A DNA stretch of 64,000 nucleotides, from assembly GCA_009781675.1 (NCBI GenBank), contig WQVG01000001.1:62001-126000 (forward strand). Reading direction: 5' to 3'. This document shows, piece after piece, positions 1-8,732 of the stretch (positions within the stretch are counted from its first letter, which is position 1; every line of letters starts with the position of its first letter). The translations under genes and the position numbers were made by a program. A model generated the notes under the pieces. That model saw only the letters and a program-made list of their open reading frames with translations. It made no database searches and was not told where the DNA came from. This stretch comes from Candidatus Bathycorpusculum acetigenes. Lineage in GTDB: Archaea; Thermoproteota; Bathyarchaeia; Bathyarchaeales; Bathycorpusculaceae.

Positions 1-1
1 T

Positions 2-817
2 CATGATTATGGCGAAGCCTGCGGCGGTTCAGCAGCCAATACTATCGTCGGCTTGGCACGACTGGGCTGCAAGGTAGGATTTATCGGTAAAGTTGCCGAT
101 GACCCTCAAGGTAATCTCCAAGTGGACTGCTTCAAAGCCGAAGGTGTTAACACCGACGGCATTATACACGCTCCCAAAGGTAAAAGCGGCGTCTGCTTTG
201 GATTTATAGACAAAAAAGGTGCCCGTGCACTCTACATAAACCCCGGCGTTAACGATAACATCGAATTCCGCGAGTTACAAGCAAACTATATCACTGATAC
301 CCAATTCCTACACATATCCTCATTTGTCGGTGAAAAATCCTTCCGAACACAAAAAAAACTCATGAGTTTTCTACCTGATACTGTCAAAGTCAGCTTTGAC
401 CCAGGGGCGCTCTATGCCCAAAAGGGTCTAGCGGCAATAGAACCCCTAATTCAAAACAGCTATATTATGATGCCTAACTTGGCAGAGCTTGAACTCCTCA
501 CAGGCGAGACCGACATCCCCAAAGGTGCTGCACTGCTCCTGCAAATGGGCGCTAAAATCGTCGTCGTTAAACTTGGCGCCAAAGGTTGCTATGTAACAAA
601 CGGAACCGAAAAACGCACAATCGAACCTTTCAAAGTCTCCGTTGTTGACACAACAGGTGCAGGTGACGCATTTAACGCAGGATTTCTCTATGGTTTACTC
701 CACAACAAACCACTCTTTGAATGCGGCAGACTGGGTAATTTTGTCGCCTCAAGAAGTGTGACAAAAATGGGTGCACGAGATGGTCTAATATACGAAAAAG
801 ATTTAGCGATGACCTAA
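2..817 (+). CDS. PfkB/ribokinase-family sugar kinase (5' end outside window)
   Basis: An ATP-dependent kinase of the PfkB family, which phosphorylates sugars or nucleosides in the cytoplasm. The visible 271 codons are open to the window edge. They begin just before the N-terminal family motif GGSAAN, so only a short N-terminus is missing; a TTG at 53 lies after this motif and cannot be the true start. The C-terminal signature DTTGAGDAF carries the catalytic Asp of the GAGD anion-hole motif (about nt 647-675). The substrate cannot be read from the sequence; ribokinase, adenosine kinase and ADP-heptose-type kinases all share these motifs. The gene converges on the flavodiiron gene, with hairpins in between. 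Confidence 0.85.
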   Translation, partial: HDYGEACGGSAANTIVGLARLGCKVGFIGKVADDPQGNLQVDCFKAEGVNTDGIIHAPKGKSGVCFGFIDKKGARALYINPGVNDNIEFRELQANYITDTQFLHISSFVGEKSFRTQKKLMSFLPDTVKVSFDPGALYAQKGLAAIEPLIQNSYIMMPNLAELELLTGETDIPKGAALLLQMGAKIVVVKLGAKGCYVTNGTEKRTIEPFKVSVVDTTGAGDAFNAGFLYGLLHNKPLFECGRLGNFVASRSVTKMGARDGLIYEKDLAMT

Positions 818-830
818 ACCTCAGTAGATG

Positions 831-857
831 CCAAACAGAGAACATGTTCTCTTTTGG
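831..857. terminator. Palindrome between convergent genes
   Basis: A near-perfect 27-bp palindrome with one mismatched pair. Its 14-bp core gagaacatgttctc (838-851) is fully self-complementary, and the right arm continues into a T-rich stretch. It sits just after the kinase stop codon and may terminate the kinase transcript. A regulator-binding operator is the alternative. Confidence 0.4.
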
Positions 858-908
858 TTTGTTGTCTATTTGTCGCCGCACCGCTGTCTATATTGTAGTG
901 GCCTTCAA

Positions 909-927
909 TAGCATACTTTGTATGCTA
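909..927. terminator. Small hairpin between convergent genes
   Basis: Seven-base arms tagcata and tatgcta enclose a 5-nt loop ctttg. It lies 33 nt beyond the stop of the minus-strand flavodiiron gene, so it could form in either transcript. A terminator role is inferred from position only. Confidence 0.35.
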
Positions 928-959
928 GATGATGACTCAAAAAGGGTTGGATGGGGAGT

Positions 960-2150
960 TTAGGTTTTGACTTTTTGGGCTATTTGCACGCCATAGTCAA
1001 AGCATTTTTTGAGTTCTTCTTCAGTGGGAACCCATTTTAGCTCGACGCTGGGGGCCATCACTTCAAAACCTGCTTCTTTTACCATCTTTACCATGTTTTG
1101 TACGGCGCCGCCGCCCCAGCCATATGAGCCAAAAAAGCCCCAGAGTTTACCCTTAGGTTTTAATCCGGTGATGTAGGTGAGAAACATGCTAACTGAGGGG
1201 AACATACCGTTGTTGAGTGTGGGTGACCCTACCAAGACTATTTTGGAATCGGTGATTTCGGTGACTATATCAGTGTTTTCGGTGCATCGTAGTTTAAACA
1301 GTTTGGCTTCGATGCCCTGGCTTGCGATCCCATCACCGATCGCTCGAGCCATCTTGTTGGTGCTGTCCCACATGGTGTCAAAGACTATGGCTACTTTTGG
1401 CTTCACGGTTTTGCCGGTTGCCCAGTCCATATAGGCATTGATGATTTTCATAGGATCTTTGCGCCAAATGACACCGTGGCTGGGTGCGATGATGTCGATG
1501 GGTAGCTTCATATCGATAACTTCTTGGATTTTCTTAACTATGAGTGGCGCGAATGGGGTGAGAATATTACTGTAGTAGGTGATAGCCTCCTCCATCAGAA
1601 CTACTTGGTCAACTTCATCGTCAAAACGGCCTGAGCTGGCAAGATGTTGTCCAAAAGCATCGTTTGGCATCAGAACTTTGTCTTCAACTACGTAGGTGAA
1701 CATACTATCAGGCCAGTGTAGCATCGGGGCCTCAAGGAACGTGAGCGTTTTTTTACCTAAACTGATTTTATCTCCGGATTTTACGATTTCAACCCGTTCG
1801 AATTCAGCTCCGTAGTGTTTGATGAGTTCTTCCTTACCCCGAGTGGTGGCATAGATTTTGGCGTTTTTAGCGAGTTTAGCGATGATGGGCAGACCACTTG
1901 AATGATCCATCTCCACATGATTGACTATTATGTAGTCGATTTTTTCAAGGCTGGTTAATTCTGAGATATGGGTGATCAATTCATTGCAGAACGTCGCTTT
2001 CACGGTGTCTATCAATGCGGTTTTTTCGTCTTGAATCAAATAAGCGTTATAGCTGGTACCACAGGATGTTACGTAATCATGGAAGTCACGGATGTTCCAG
2101 TCGACCACGCCAACCCAGGTGATTCCATCTTTGAGGATAACTTTACTCAT
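960..2150 (-). CDS. fprA: FprA-type flavodiiron protein
   Basis: A cytoplasmic flavodiiron protein of 396 aa, the usual size for the two-domain form. Family members reduce O2 to water, or NO, using a diiron site and FMN, with electrons from F420H2, rubredoxin or similar donors. The N-terminal metallo-beta-lactamase-like domain shows the diiron ligands H78-x-E80-x-D82-H83, then H145 in APMLHWPD, D164 in NDAFG and H225 in PSHGV. The C-terminal flavodoxin domain begins near residue 250 and has the FMN loop GSPTLNNG. The ATG is 11 nt after a GGAG site, and a TATA-like box lies further upstream. O2 detoxification in an anaerobe is the likely role. Confidence 0.93.
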   Translation of the reverse strand: MSKVILKDGITWVGVVDWNIRDFHDYVTSCGTSYNAYLIQDEKTALIDTVKATFCNELITHISELTSLEKIDYIIVNHVEMDHSSGLPIIAKLAKNAKIYATTRGKEELIKHYGAEFERVEIVKSGDKISLGKKTLTFLEAPMLHWPDSMFTYVVEDKVLMPNDAFGQHLASSGRFDDEVDQVVLMEEAITYYSNILTPFAPLIVKKIQEVIDMKLPIDIIAPSHGVIWRKDPMKIINAYMDWATGKTVKPKVAIVFDTMWDSTNKMARAIGDGIASQGIEAKLFKLRCTENTDIVTEITDSKIVLVGSPTLNNGMFPSVSMFLTYITGLKPKGKLWGFFGSYGWGGGAVQNMVKMVKEAGFEVMAPSVELKWVPTEEELKKCFDYGVQIAQKVKT

Positions 2151-2200
2151 TTCAGTTTACGCTCCAAAATTAGCTAACTAGTTGAATTTAATTACGAGCG

Positions 2201-2210
2201 CCTTATATGA
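2201..2210 (-). promoter_or_regulatory. TATA-like box upstream of fprA
   Basis: On the minus strand the sequence reads TCATATAAGG. The expected transcription start about 27 nt downstream would give a 5' leader of roughly 25-30 nt containing the GGAG site before the fprA ATG. Confidence 0.4.
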
Positions 2211-2559
2211 CTTTCGTAAGCGTATGTCTGGAACTCATGAATATATGTTACAACGACATAGGGTGTAAGATATTGCGGGTGTCGTATGGCTATAAACGTC
2301 AACTTTCATCGAGGCCATGATCACCGTCTCTAGGGCTACAACAGATCTCTCAGAGAAAACCAAAACTTGCTAAAAACCCTCACAGCGCACGTCGATATCA
2401 AGGTCTTTGTTACATTGATCGTCCATTCCCCGCCACAGTTGTTGCCTTCACGTATAAACTCGTCGTCGAATGTGACCTATCGCCATTTTTTTGCTTATTT
2501 AAGTCTGTCTCAAGTAACCAGTGAACTCAAATAAGGGTGAAAAGAAAAACCGCTTGTTA
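2211..2559. other. Intergenic stretch without a recognised gene
   Basis: About 350 bp between the parvulin gene and the fprA promoter, both on the minus strand. I see no convincing reading frame, tRNA or repeat. A short A/T-rich motif gcttatttaag near 2493 could be a promoter element, but no gene on the plus strand follows it. Confidence 0.4.
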
Positions 2560-2835
2560 TTACTCTATGCGTTTAATGATGTGGTATCCAAAAGTGGTCT
2601 TTACAGGGTTTGAAACCTGTCCTTTCTGCAACTCAAATGCGGCTTTCTCAAATTCTTTAACCATCTTGCCTCTTGTGAAGGTGCCGAGGTCTCCACCTTT
2701 TTTGCCTGATGGGCACAGCGAAACTTGTTTGGCGACATCGCTGAATTTCTCGCCCTTGTCAAGACGAGTTTTCACTGTGGTGGCTTCTGTTAAGGTCTTG
2801 ACCAGTATGTGGCAACAGTGAACTTTGGTTGACAT
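2560..2835 (-). CDS. Parvulin-type peptidyl-prolyl isomerase
   Basis: A stand-alone rotamase of the PpiC/parvulin family (91 aa), expected to catalyse cis-trans isomerisation of peptidyl-prolyl bonds in the cytoplasm. It has no signal peptide or accessory domain. The hallmark pieces are the N-terminal CCHILVKT strand, the central GGDLGTFTRGKM loop and the terminal TFGYHIIKR motif; the two His residues (in CHIL and YHII) belong to the conserved active-site pair of the fold. Its length matches minimal single-domain parvulins. It forms its own transcription unit next to nothing functionally related. The family assignment is secure; the client proteins are unknown. Confidence 0.92.
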   Translation of the reverse strand: MSTKVHCCHILVKTLTEATTVKTRLDKGEKFSDVAKQVSLCPSGKKGGDLGTFTRGKMVKEFEKAAFELQKGQVSNPVKTTFGYHIIKRIE

Positions 2836-3000
2836 AGGTTCATCTTAGGGTGGATGGAGATATAACTTTTACTTGTGTTTTGTGTGTTTTCCATGATGAA
2901 TTACATATATTGCATTTTTAACGTCAACATATATGGAACAGATATAATTGCCAACTTGTTGAATTTACACAAAATTGTTAAATTTGCCCTTTCCAAACAG

Positions 3001-3027
3001 CTGTTACTTCGAACTTCGAAGTAACAG
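3001..3027. repeat. Perfect 27-bp inverted repeat
   Basis: Two perfect 13-bp arms (ctgttacttcgaa and its complement) are separated by a single C. It lies in the roughly 680-bp gap between the parvulin and ferredoxin genes and just upstream of a possible 37-codon gene on the plus strand. Such symmetry fits a dimeric regulator's operator or a tight hairpin. No poly-T tract follows, so a terminator is less likely. Confidence 0.6.
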
Positions 3028-3067
3028 GGCAGATAGTGTTAATACAAAAGCGGCTTATACCACTACT

Positions 3068-3181
3068 ATGCAAACCGACAATCTCCTCCTAAACATCGAC
3101 GAAGAACAAGTTCTTGACCATGCTACAGCCAAACAACTGGGCCGAATCATAGCGTTTCTCCTAAATATCGAAGAAGATTAG
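3068..3181 (+). CDS. Possible small acidic protein (37 aa)
   Basis: A short reading frame starting at ATG and ending at TAG, giving a product that begins MQTDNLLLNIDEEQ and ends with NIEED. It is rich in Leu, Ile and acidic residues, and its codon choice (atc, gac, gaa, aac) resembles that of nearby genes. Longer versions starting upstream would run through the perfect inverted repeat, so I prefer this internal ATG. There is no Shine-Dalgarno sequence, and I do not recognise the protein. It may be a real small gene under the palindrome's control, or a chance frame. Confidence 0.25.
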   Translation: MQTDNLLLNIDEEQVLDHATAKQLGRIIAFLLNIEED

Positions 3182-3519
3182 TCAAACAATTATCTCTGCA
3201 AAATCAATCAGTAACCATTCTTCCTATTTTAAGTAATATGACGGCTTTTAGGCCATCGTCGGTTTTTTTGGGTGACTCGCTTAGGTGCCACCGGTCGTTA
3301 ATTTTGACTTTGAAGATAATATTCAAACGAGCTAAAACGTCAGCACCCGAAAACTTAGCCCTTGATGCGTAGAAAATCATAGATTTGATACAGCACAGTT
3401 TACCTGCCGGAAAAGCATTTGATGATTTCCATCTATATTGGAAAAAATAACGCGACTGAACAGTATAATTTTGTTAATAAAAGGGAAGTTCTATAGGTAG
3501 TGCGAGAATCTCTTTTTGT
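3182..3519. other. Intergenic stretch without a recognised gene
   Basis: About 340 bp of A/T-rich sequence between the possible small gene and the stop of the ferredoxin gene. I see no reading frame, RNA fold or repeat that I can support. Confidence 0.4.
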
Positions 3520-3699
3520 TTACTCGATTACCTGAATGGCACCTTCAGGACATTGTGCTTCACAGGCTCTGCAAACTAAGCATTCACTTTCTTTGCTGGC
3601 CACACACTTGCCATCTTTGAGTTCGTAGACGCCGACGGGACATGTGTTCGCACAAGTTTCGCATCCAGTGCATTTGGGATCGACAACGATTTTCACCAT
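3520..3699 (-). CDS. 2[4Fe-4S] ferredoxin
   Basis: A 59-aa electron carrier. The two cluster-binding motifs are complete: C10-x2-C13-x2-C16-x3-C20-P and C40-x2-C43-x2-C46-x3-C50-P, the classic clostridial/archaeal bacterial-type ferredoxin pattern. The protein starts MVKIVVDPKCTGC at an ATG and ends AIQVIE. An additional Cys at 32 lies in the linker between the two motifs. The gene lies 63 nt downstream of the membrane protein's stop codon on the same strand and may be transcribed alone. In anaerobic archaea such ferredoxins serve pyruvate and 2-oxoacid oxidoreductases and related enzymes; a specific partner cannot be named from this context. Confidence 0.93.
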   Translation of the reverse strand: MVKIVVDPKCTGCETCANTCPVGVYELKDGKCVASKESECLVCRACEAQCPEGAIQVIE

Positions 3700-3762
3700 T
3701 TTGTCTTACCTCACTGATAATTGCTCAAAAATCGTTGAGTAAAATAAAAGGCTTTAGGTGGC

Positions 3763-5550
3763 TCAGCGGGTTTTTTCACGTAGTTTTAGCAGTATTCCTT
3801 TGATTGCGGCTTCTGCCTTATCGTGAATTTTCTGATAGTCACCGATAGTTTGCTTATAACTTTCACGTGCAATCTCACCTTTACCATAGAGTATTTCGAG
3901 ATTTTCCATATTTTTATCAGATTCAGCAAGGTCGGCTTCAGCTAACTCTATTTGTATAATCAAATCGGGATAGATGCCGCTAGCGCCCCGAAATAGTCCT
4001 TTTTTGCGTTCTATGTTGCGTGTTAAGCCTTCGATGCGGGTCTCTATAGTTTTCTTCTGCACTTTGTATTGCTGTCTTTGTATCTTGCCTTTCTGTGCCT
4101 TTGCATCCAGAGATCTTAACTCTGCTTTTAGCTGTCTCTTTGCTTCATAGGTATCCACAAAATCTTTTATGCTCTCTGCGGTCATCTGTTGGTCTGGGTT
4201 TGCTTCATAGCCCGGTTGCGAAACTGCTGCAATTCTCTCAGCTCTATTCTCATAGGTTTCCTCTCTAGATTTATGAATCCGATAAACCGCTATGCCTATG
4301 CAACCAATTAAAGAGGCAAATGTTGCCCAAAATGTGGGCCTAAACGAAATCCATACTGGATTATAGTTATACGCTAACTCACCGGTGCTTTGTTGGTGTG
4401 CAAGATAATCAATATAACTCATATTCTCTGCTTCGATGGTAAGTATGTCTTGAAAGGTGTTGCGTGTTAAAGTGGCTGAAACATCCAGCGAGGTTACCGC
4501 AGGCAAAATAAATGTTGCACCCTCAGGAAAACTAAAAACAGCTGTTGCCTGCTCAACAAGGTACAGCAAATCTGGAAAAATCTTGAAATTTCCCAGTACA
4601 TAATCGGCGTTTTGTAATACTGCACCTGGCAGATTGTACTGAATTGTCAAGCTCGTTGTCTGCCCCTGACCTATAAAAGAACCAAAAACCACGCTGGCCG
4701 CGAGTATGCCCGAGTTTTCCGTTAGTTTAGCCGACAGTGGTTCTCCGGATTGATCCTTAACAGCCACACCTGTTGCTTCAGGTGGTAAGCTCAGAACAAA
4801 TGCACTTAGCGACGTGGCAGAGTTGCTTGTTATATGGTAGGTATCCTCTGCGGTTACTATGCCTGTGGCATCGATGGTTATCTGATGATTTAAACTATTT
4901 ATAGTCGCTATCTGCAGAGTTCCAAACGGTAATATGGTGCTAGCTTGTGCTGTTAAATAACTGTAAGCTGGCAAGTCAGTTTTGACATAGCTTACGCCTG
5001 TCTCTGTTCCGTCAGCCTTGTTTATGGTGATGGCTGTGGGACTGTTAGGAAATATTATGTCGACGTTGCAGGTTTTAACGTTCTGGGTTAGGCTTGGGTA
5101 AGCTGGAAAATCTATGATATAACTACCGCTTTCAGTCTCGGTAACTAATCGATTGGTCAACATAAATGTCACAGTAAAAACTGCCGGAGTTTTTCCTTCA
5201 AAGTTGACTTCTACTCCATAGAACCCGTTGTGGTCATCTAGTGGTACCCCTAGTTTAATGTTATATGCATGCTTTTCATCGTATGCTAAGACTTTGAGGA
5301 CATCAGCACTGTATTGATAGGGCAATCCAATCCTGAAGCCATCTGGTATCTGTCCTGAAACATGGATGGTATCAAGGATAGCTACATTACCCGAATTCAT
5401 AACCTGTACTTTATGATCAACCTGTGTGATATTGTAGCTGCCGATCTGCGCAGAAACTTCCCTGAGGACCGATCCCGTTGAGAGAACGATTAAGAGAATG
5501 AAAACTGCAGTCAACAGATATCCTGCGGCTTGCTTCAAGAGATTCACCAA
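3763..5550 (-). CDS. Membrane-anchored protein with cytoplasmic coiled coil
   Basis: A 595-aa protein of unknown function. A hydrophobic stretch at about residues 10-30 is a signal anchor. Residues 35-395 form a long beta-rich, Thr/Ser/Asn-rich region expected outside the cell. A second transmembrane helix follows at about 402-422 (TFWATFASLIGCIGIAVY). The C-terminal 140 residues (about 455-595) are strongly charged with Lys/Glu/Arg heptads, predicting a cytoplasmic coiled coil. This architecture could link an envelope layer to the cytoplasm. It starts at TTG, with GTG as the next codon, and shows no clear Shine-Dalgarno sequence; an A/T-rich box about 35-45 nt upstream suggests a short or absent leader. 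I do not recognise a named family. Confidence 0.75.
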   Translation of the reverse strand: MVNLLKQAAGYLLTAVFILLIVLSTGSVLREVSAQIGSYNITQVDHKVQVMNSGNVAILDTIHVSGQIPDGFRIGLPYQYSADVLKVLAYDEKHAYNIKLGVPLDDHNGFYGVEVNFEGKTPAVFTVTFMLTNRLVTETESGSYIIDFPAYPSLTQNVKTCNVDIIFPNSPTAITINKADGTETGVSYVKTDLPAYSYLTAQASTILPFGTLQIATINSLNHQITIDATGIVTAEDTYHITSNSATSLSAFVLSLPPEATGVAVKDQSGEPLSAKLTENSGILAASVVFGSFIGQGQTTSLTIQYNLPGAVLQNADYVLGNFKIFPDLLYLVEQATAVFSFPEGATFILPAVTSLDVSATLTRNTFQDILTIEAENMSYIDYLAHQQSTGELAYNYNPVWISFRPTFWATFASLIGCIGIAVYRIHKSREETYENRAERIAAVSQPGYEANPDQQMTAESIKDFVDTYEAKRQLKAELRSLDAKAQKGKIQRQQYKVQKKTIETRIEGLTRNIERKKGLFRGASGIYPDLIIQIELAEADLAESDKNMENLEILYGKGEIARESYKQTIGDYQKIHDKAEAAIKGILLKLREKTR

Positions 5551-5710
5551 ACTGGTTGTTCTATGTTATCTTAACCGGTTTATTTATTTTTATCATAATG
5601 AGTAACCATTGCGGCATGGACTAAGAGCCAGATTCTGTTATTATATGCTTTTCTTGGATTTGTTTCGCGCCTGATCCTGAGCATATAAAAAGTGTTGTTG
5701 ACCCAATTTT

Positions 5711-5789
5711 TGGTAGCGGGGAGTAGATTTGAACTACTGATCTCTGGGTTATGAGCCCAGCGGGTTGATCCTGGCTACCCCACCCCGCT
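5711..5789 (-). tRNA. Initiator tRNA-Met (CAT), CCA encoded
   Basis: A complete cloverleaf on the minus strand. The acceptor AGCGGGG pairs with CCCCGCT, giving the A1-U72 pair typical of archaeal initiators. The anticodon arm is CTGGG-CTCATAA-CCCAG, with three consecutive G-C pairs next to the loop, the initiator hallmark. The T arm is AGTAG-TTCAAAT-CTACT. The 3' CCA is encoded in the DNA (5711-5713). No intron is visible. It is relevant to the unusual start codons in this window, because it must read whatever codon starts translation. Confidence 0.95.
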
Positions 5790-5906
5790 ATGTTTCTGTG
5801 TTCCAAAACGGCTTGGTGTAACTATAGTTGATGTGTCAGATATTAATAGTTTCTTTTTCTCTTTCAGCAAAAGGATTTTAGAGGCGACGTCTTTCCCTAA
5901 GGCTGG

Positions 5907-6587
5907 ATGTATATAATGGACAAGCCGTATTTACGTAAACTCTCAAATCCTCCGCTTGACAACCCTATATTTGTACAGGGGTTGCCAGGTTTTGGAAACG
6001 TAGGCAGAATCGCGGCTCATTTTCTCATAAAATTCTGTGATGCCAAACCCTTTGCCGAGTTATACTCACCATCTTTTCCAGATTATATCTCCATAACCTC
6101 TAAGGGTCTCGCGTGTTTACCTCGATATGAATTCTATTATGCGCCAATGGAAAAAAACACTTTAATCATCATGACTGGGGAAATTCAGCCCAGTTTTGAT
6201 GATGTTGTTGCACACTATGAAGTATGCGATTATGTGGTTGATTTTGCGGAGAAACTTGGTTGCCGATTCATAGTTACCATGGGCGGTGTTCCCATAACTG
6301 AGGACAAAGCACAGGTCTATATCGCCGCAACTTCGCCTCGGCTGGCAACAGAATTCATGGAGAAGGGCGCCGTTATCTATAGCAAGGGCCGAATCGTCGG
6401 CGGCACAGGCTTAACATTGGCTTTGGCAAAGGAGCATAAAATCGACGGAGTCAGTCTGCTTGGGACAACATTAGGTTTTAAGGCTGATAAAGGGGCTGGC
6501 TTTTTGGTTTTCAAATTTTTAATGAAAGCTTTAGGAAAAGAGATAAAAGAAGGTTTAGCTGAGAACAATCAAACTGAAGAGTCATAA
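5907..6587 (+). CDS. PAC2-family protein (proteasome assembly chaperone-like)
   Basis: A 226-aa cytoplasmic protein of the PAC2 / archaeal PbaB-like family (COG1938/COG2047 type). Eukaryotic PAC2 helps assemble the proteasome alpha ring, and archaeal relatives bind proteasome subunits or act as general assembly chaperones. The N-terminal motif FVQGLPGFGNVGRIAAHFL is the family signature. The Gly-rich RIVGGTGLTLALA segment and the LLGTTLGF strand match the C-terminal half of the fold. The ATG at 5907 and a second ATG at 5916 are both possible starts. The next gene begins within 14 nt, so the two are probably co-transcribed. The exact physiological role is uncertain. Confidence 0.82.
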   Translation: MYIMDKPYLRKLSNPPLDNPIFVQGLPGFGNVGRIAAHFLIKFCDAKPFAELYSPSFPDYISITSKGLACLPRYEFYYAPMEKNTLIIMTGEIQPSFDDVVAHYEVCDYVVDFAEKLGCRFIVTMGGVPITEDKAQVYIAATSPRLATEFMEKGAVIYSKGRIVGGTGLTLALAKEHKIDGVSLLGTTLGFKADKGAGFLVFKFLMKALGKEIKEGLAENNQTEES

Positions 6588-6600
6588 GTTGGGTGCATCC

Positions 6601-6834
6601 ATGTCTGAACGTAGAGAAGAAATTCAAGTTAGTGGTATGGAATCCAAATTCACCAAAGTAGCCTTAACCATAATTGCAATGTTATTGATCTTTGTTGGTT
6701 CAACCTACATACCATACCTAATGTATGATGTGCTAAGCATAGATTACTTTGCATCAATAGGTGTCGGCGTAGTTCTTTTCATTTTGGGTATAGTGTTGCT
6801 GATTTACCTTATCCGCAAAAAAGTCATAACCTAA
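6601..6834 (+). CDS. Small two-helix membrane protein
   Basis: A 77-aa protein with a short charged N-terminus (SERREEIQVSGMESKF), two hydrophobic helices (about residues 20-42 and 49-70) and a C-terminal RKK that should face the cytoplasm. I chose the ATG at 6601, which has a GGGTG element a few bases upstream; a TTG at 6589 would add four residues. It follows the PAC2-family gene closely and is likely in the same operon. I do not recognise a family. A membrane partner of the PAC2 protein is possible, but only by position. Confidence 0.6.
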   Translation: MSERREEIQVSGMESKFTKVALTIIAMLLIFVGSTYIPYLMYDVLSIDYFASIGVGVVLFILGIVLLIYLIRKKVIT

Positions 6835-7466
6835 CCCACTATCAAAATTTTTGCCTCAGATACCCTAGAGTGCATCATCAATCAGCTTTTTAGATTCTTC
6901 ATCGGCACCAAAGAAAATAAAACCTGTTTTATTAATGATTCTTTTACGGTTTCGGTAATGACGAATAAAATGTACAAAGTCGTATCCCTTTTACCACAAA
7001 TTCCATTCCAACGTCTTTATAATCGCCTCACAGTTTTATTTGGATCTTCTGTTGGGAAGACAATCACCAGTACACAGTAATCTGCCGAAAAGTTGCCGGA
7101 AAAGTTATGGAATGTAGTGTTGATGATTTTTTATGTTGTCCCATCAGAAAAGATGCCTGAATAGCTTGTGACTATAGCATTTGCTCACATTATCAGAAAT
7201 TTCGATTTTTACCTACCGTAAAAGAAAAAACAAGGCATAAAACCGTTCAATTGCATATTTAGCGTACAATCGACAATTACGACAGCCCAACATACAGTCG
7301 GTATTACCTACCATATAATTACACCATAATTTTTAAAAAAACACCCAAAGTTTGTCAACACACCAAAACACGGAGGTAATTATTCGGGCATTTCAGATTA
7401 TGGCTTGAAATCTAAAAAACACCAAATATTGCCCAATATTGTGGTTTTTGTGACTGGATGTTACGA
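6835..7466. other. Gene-free A/T-rich interval
   Basis: About 630 bp between the stop codons of convergent genes. I found no reading frame with coding character, no tRNA and no clear terminator hairpin. The phrase tgccggaaaag occurs here (about 7093) and also near 3417, but the surrounding sequence is not alike. Confidence 0.4.
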
Positions 7467-8732
7467 TTAGAGTATGAAGGGTAATACGATAGTTGCAAGG
7501 ATCAGCGTTGCGCAGATGGCGGTTAGGCCAAAAGTTATTCGACGGATTGTTTTCTCGCTTAATCGATTGCCGGTAAATCGTTTGAGAGTTACGTCCACGA
7601 TTCTGCCGCCGTCCATAGGGTAGATGGGTAGGGCATTAAATATGGCGAGATTGAGGTTGACAAACCACAGCCAAAACAGTGTGTTTGCAACAATTACCCA
7701 TGCAGATCCCAAGCTATGTGTATAGAAGGGCGCCAAAAAATCCGAGTATGGTACCAACCCCGAAGCAAGCGTCGGAGGTATCATGTACATTGCAAGCCTA
7801 TCTATAGAAAATGTCCGGTAGTTTTCCAGTCGTAACTCCGTTTGTAAGTCATAGGTGGTTATTCCCATGATGGTCCGATTGTCTGAAATTGTGAGGGTAA
7901 CATTTGTTGAATACTGTTGTTGCCAGTTGTCACCGCGTATAACCTCTACCCATACTGTATCTCCTGACATTTTGTTGTTCATTATCGTTTGCAGGTCTGA
8001 GGTGTTGTTAACTGGCATGTTGTCGATTGAGATCAAGACGTCTTTGGGTATAAGTCCTGCTTCCTGTGCCGGCATCCCATCCACAACACTGTTGATATAT
8101 ACCCCATTTACAGCTGGGCTTAGACCGCCTACCAAGATCAAGAGCAACAATAGGCAGACTGCGCCGAAAATGATGTTTCCACCGACTCCAGCTGACAACA
8201 TTTTGAGCGAAGGACGGGCTTTGGCTTTCTTTATTTGTTCTTCATCAACATCGACAAATGCGCCTATGGGAATAAACAGAAAGAACAGTATACCGCTTGA
8301 TTTAACGTTAAAGCCTACGTTGCGGGCGATGATACCATGGCCGCCCTCATGAATCACAATAGCAACTGCTATGGCAATCCAACCGTAAACAATGGGTAAC
8401 ATAGGATTAATTCCAGGCAACATCAGAATCGATTGGGGGCCCATTTCGCGTGTAACTTCACCGACTGCGGGGTTGTTTAGTAGAGCAATAAGACTGTTTA
8501 CTATAAGATAGAGTGCTATAGCTGCTACAAATGGCACAAGAATCAGTAGAACCCATGAAATGTAGTGTGAAGCCCTAAGCGCCCCCAGCCAGTCGAAAAT
8601 TTTTGAGAAGCGTTTAGTTCGGATGATGATTAGGGGGAACCTTATGTCGACCCTTTTTTCTTCTGCTTGCTCAGGGGTTTGGTTTTCTTTTTCTGGTTCG
8701 AGGGCAGTCAATATGGAACGCTCATCAAACAA
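7467..8732 (-). CDS. Site-2 protease family (M50) membrane metalloprotease with PDZ domain
   Basis: An integral membrane zinc protease (421 aa) that cleaves substrates within the bilayer. The zinc motif is H128-E-G-G-H132 in a transmembrane helix (VAIVIHEGGHGI), and the second metal-binding element is PMDGGRIVD near residue 375, equivalent to the family's NPDG motif. A PDZ domain lies between them at about 200-290 and contains VVDGMPAQEAGLIPKDVL. At least five hydrophobic helices are visible. The N-terminal 35 residues are charged and cytoplasmic. It starts at TTG with no Shine-Dalgarno sequence, so a slightly later start is possible. Likely roles are regulated intramembrane proteolysis or removal of leftover signal peptides. 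Confidence 0.9.
   Translation of the reverse strand: MFDERSILTALEPEKENQTPEQAEEKRVDIRFPLIIIRTKRFSKIFDWLGALRASHYISWVLLILVPFVAAIALYLIVNSLIALLNNPAVGEVTREMGPQSILMLPGINPMLPIVYGWIAIAVAIVIHEGGHGIIARNVGFNVKSSGILFFLFIPIGAFVDVDEEQIKKAKARPSLKMLSAGVGGNIIFGAVCLLLLLILVGGLSPAVNGVYINSVVDGMPAQEAGLIPKDVLISIDNMPVNNTSDLQTIMNNKMSGDTVWVEVIRGDNWQQQYSTNVTLTISDNRTIMGITTYDLQTELRLENYRTFSIDRLAMYMIPPTLASGLVPYSDFLAPFYTHSLGSAWVIVANTLFWLWFVNLNLAIFNALPIYPMDGGRIVDVTLKRFTGNRLSEKTIRRITFGLTAICATLILATIVLPFIL

Noticed and set aside
7086-7130. Possible repeat of sequence near 3411 (tgccggaaaag)
   Set aside because: The match is only about 11 bases and the flanks differ, so chance is sufficient.
7855-8352. 165-codon plus-strand frame opposite the M50 protease
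   Set aside because: It is an antisense shadow of a well-supported gene, and its codon pattern follows the protease frame.
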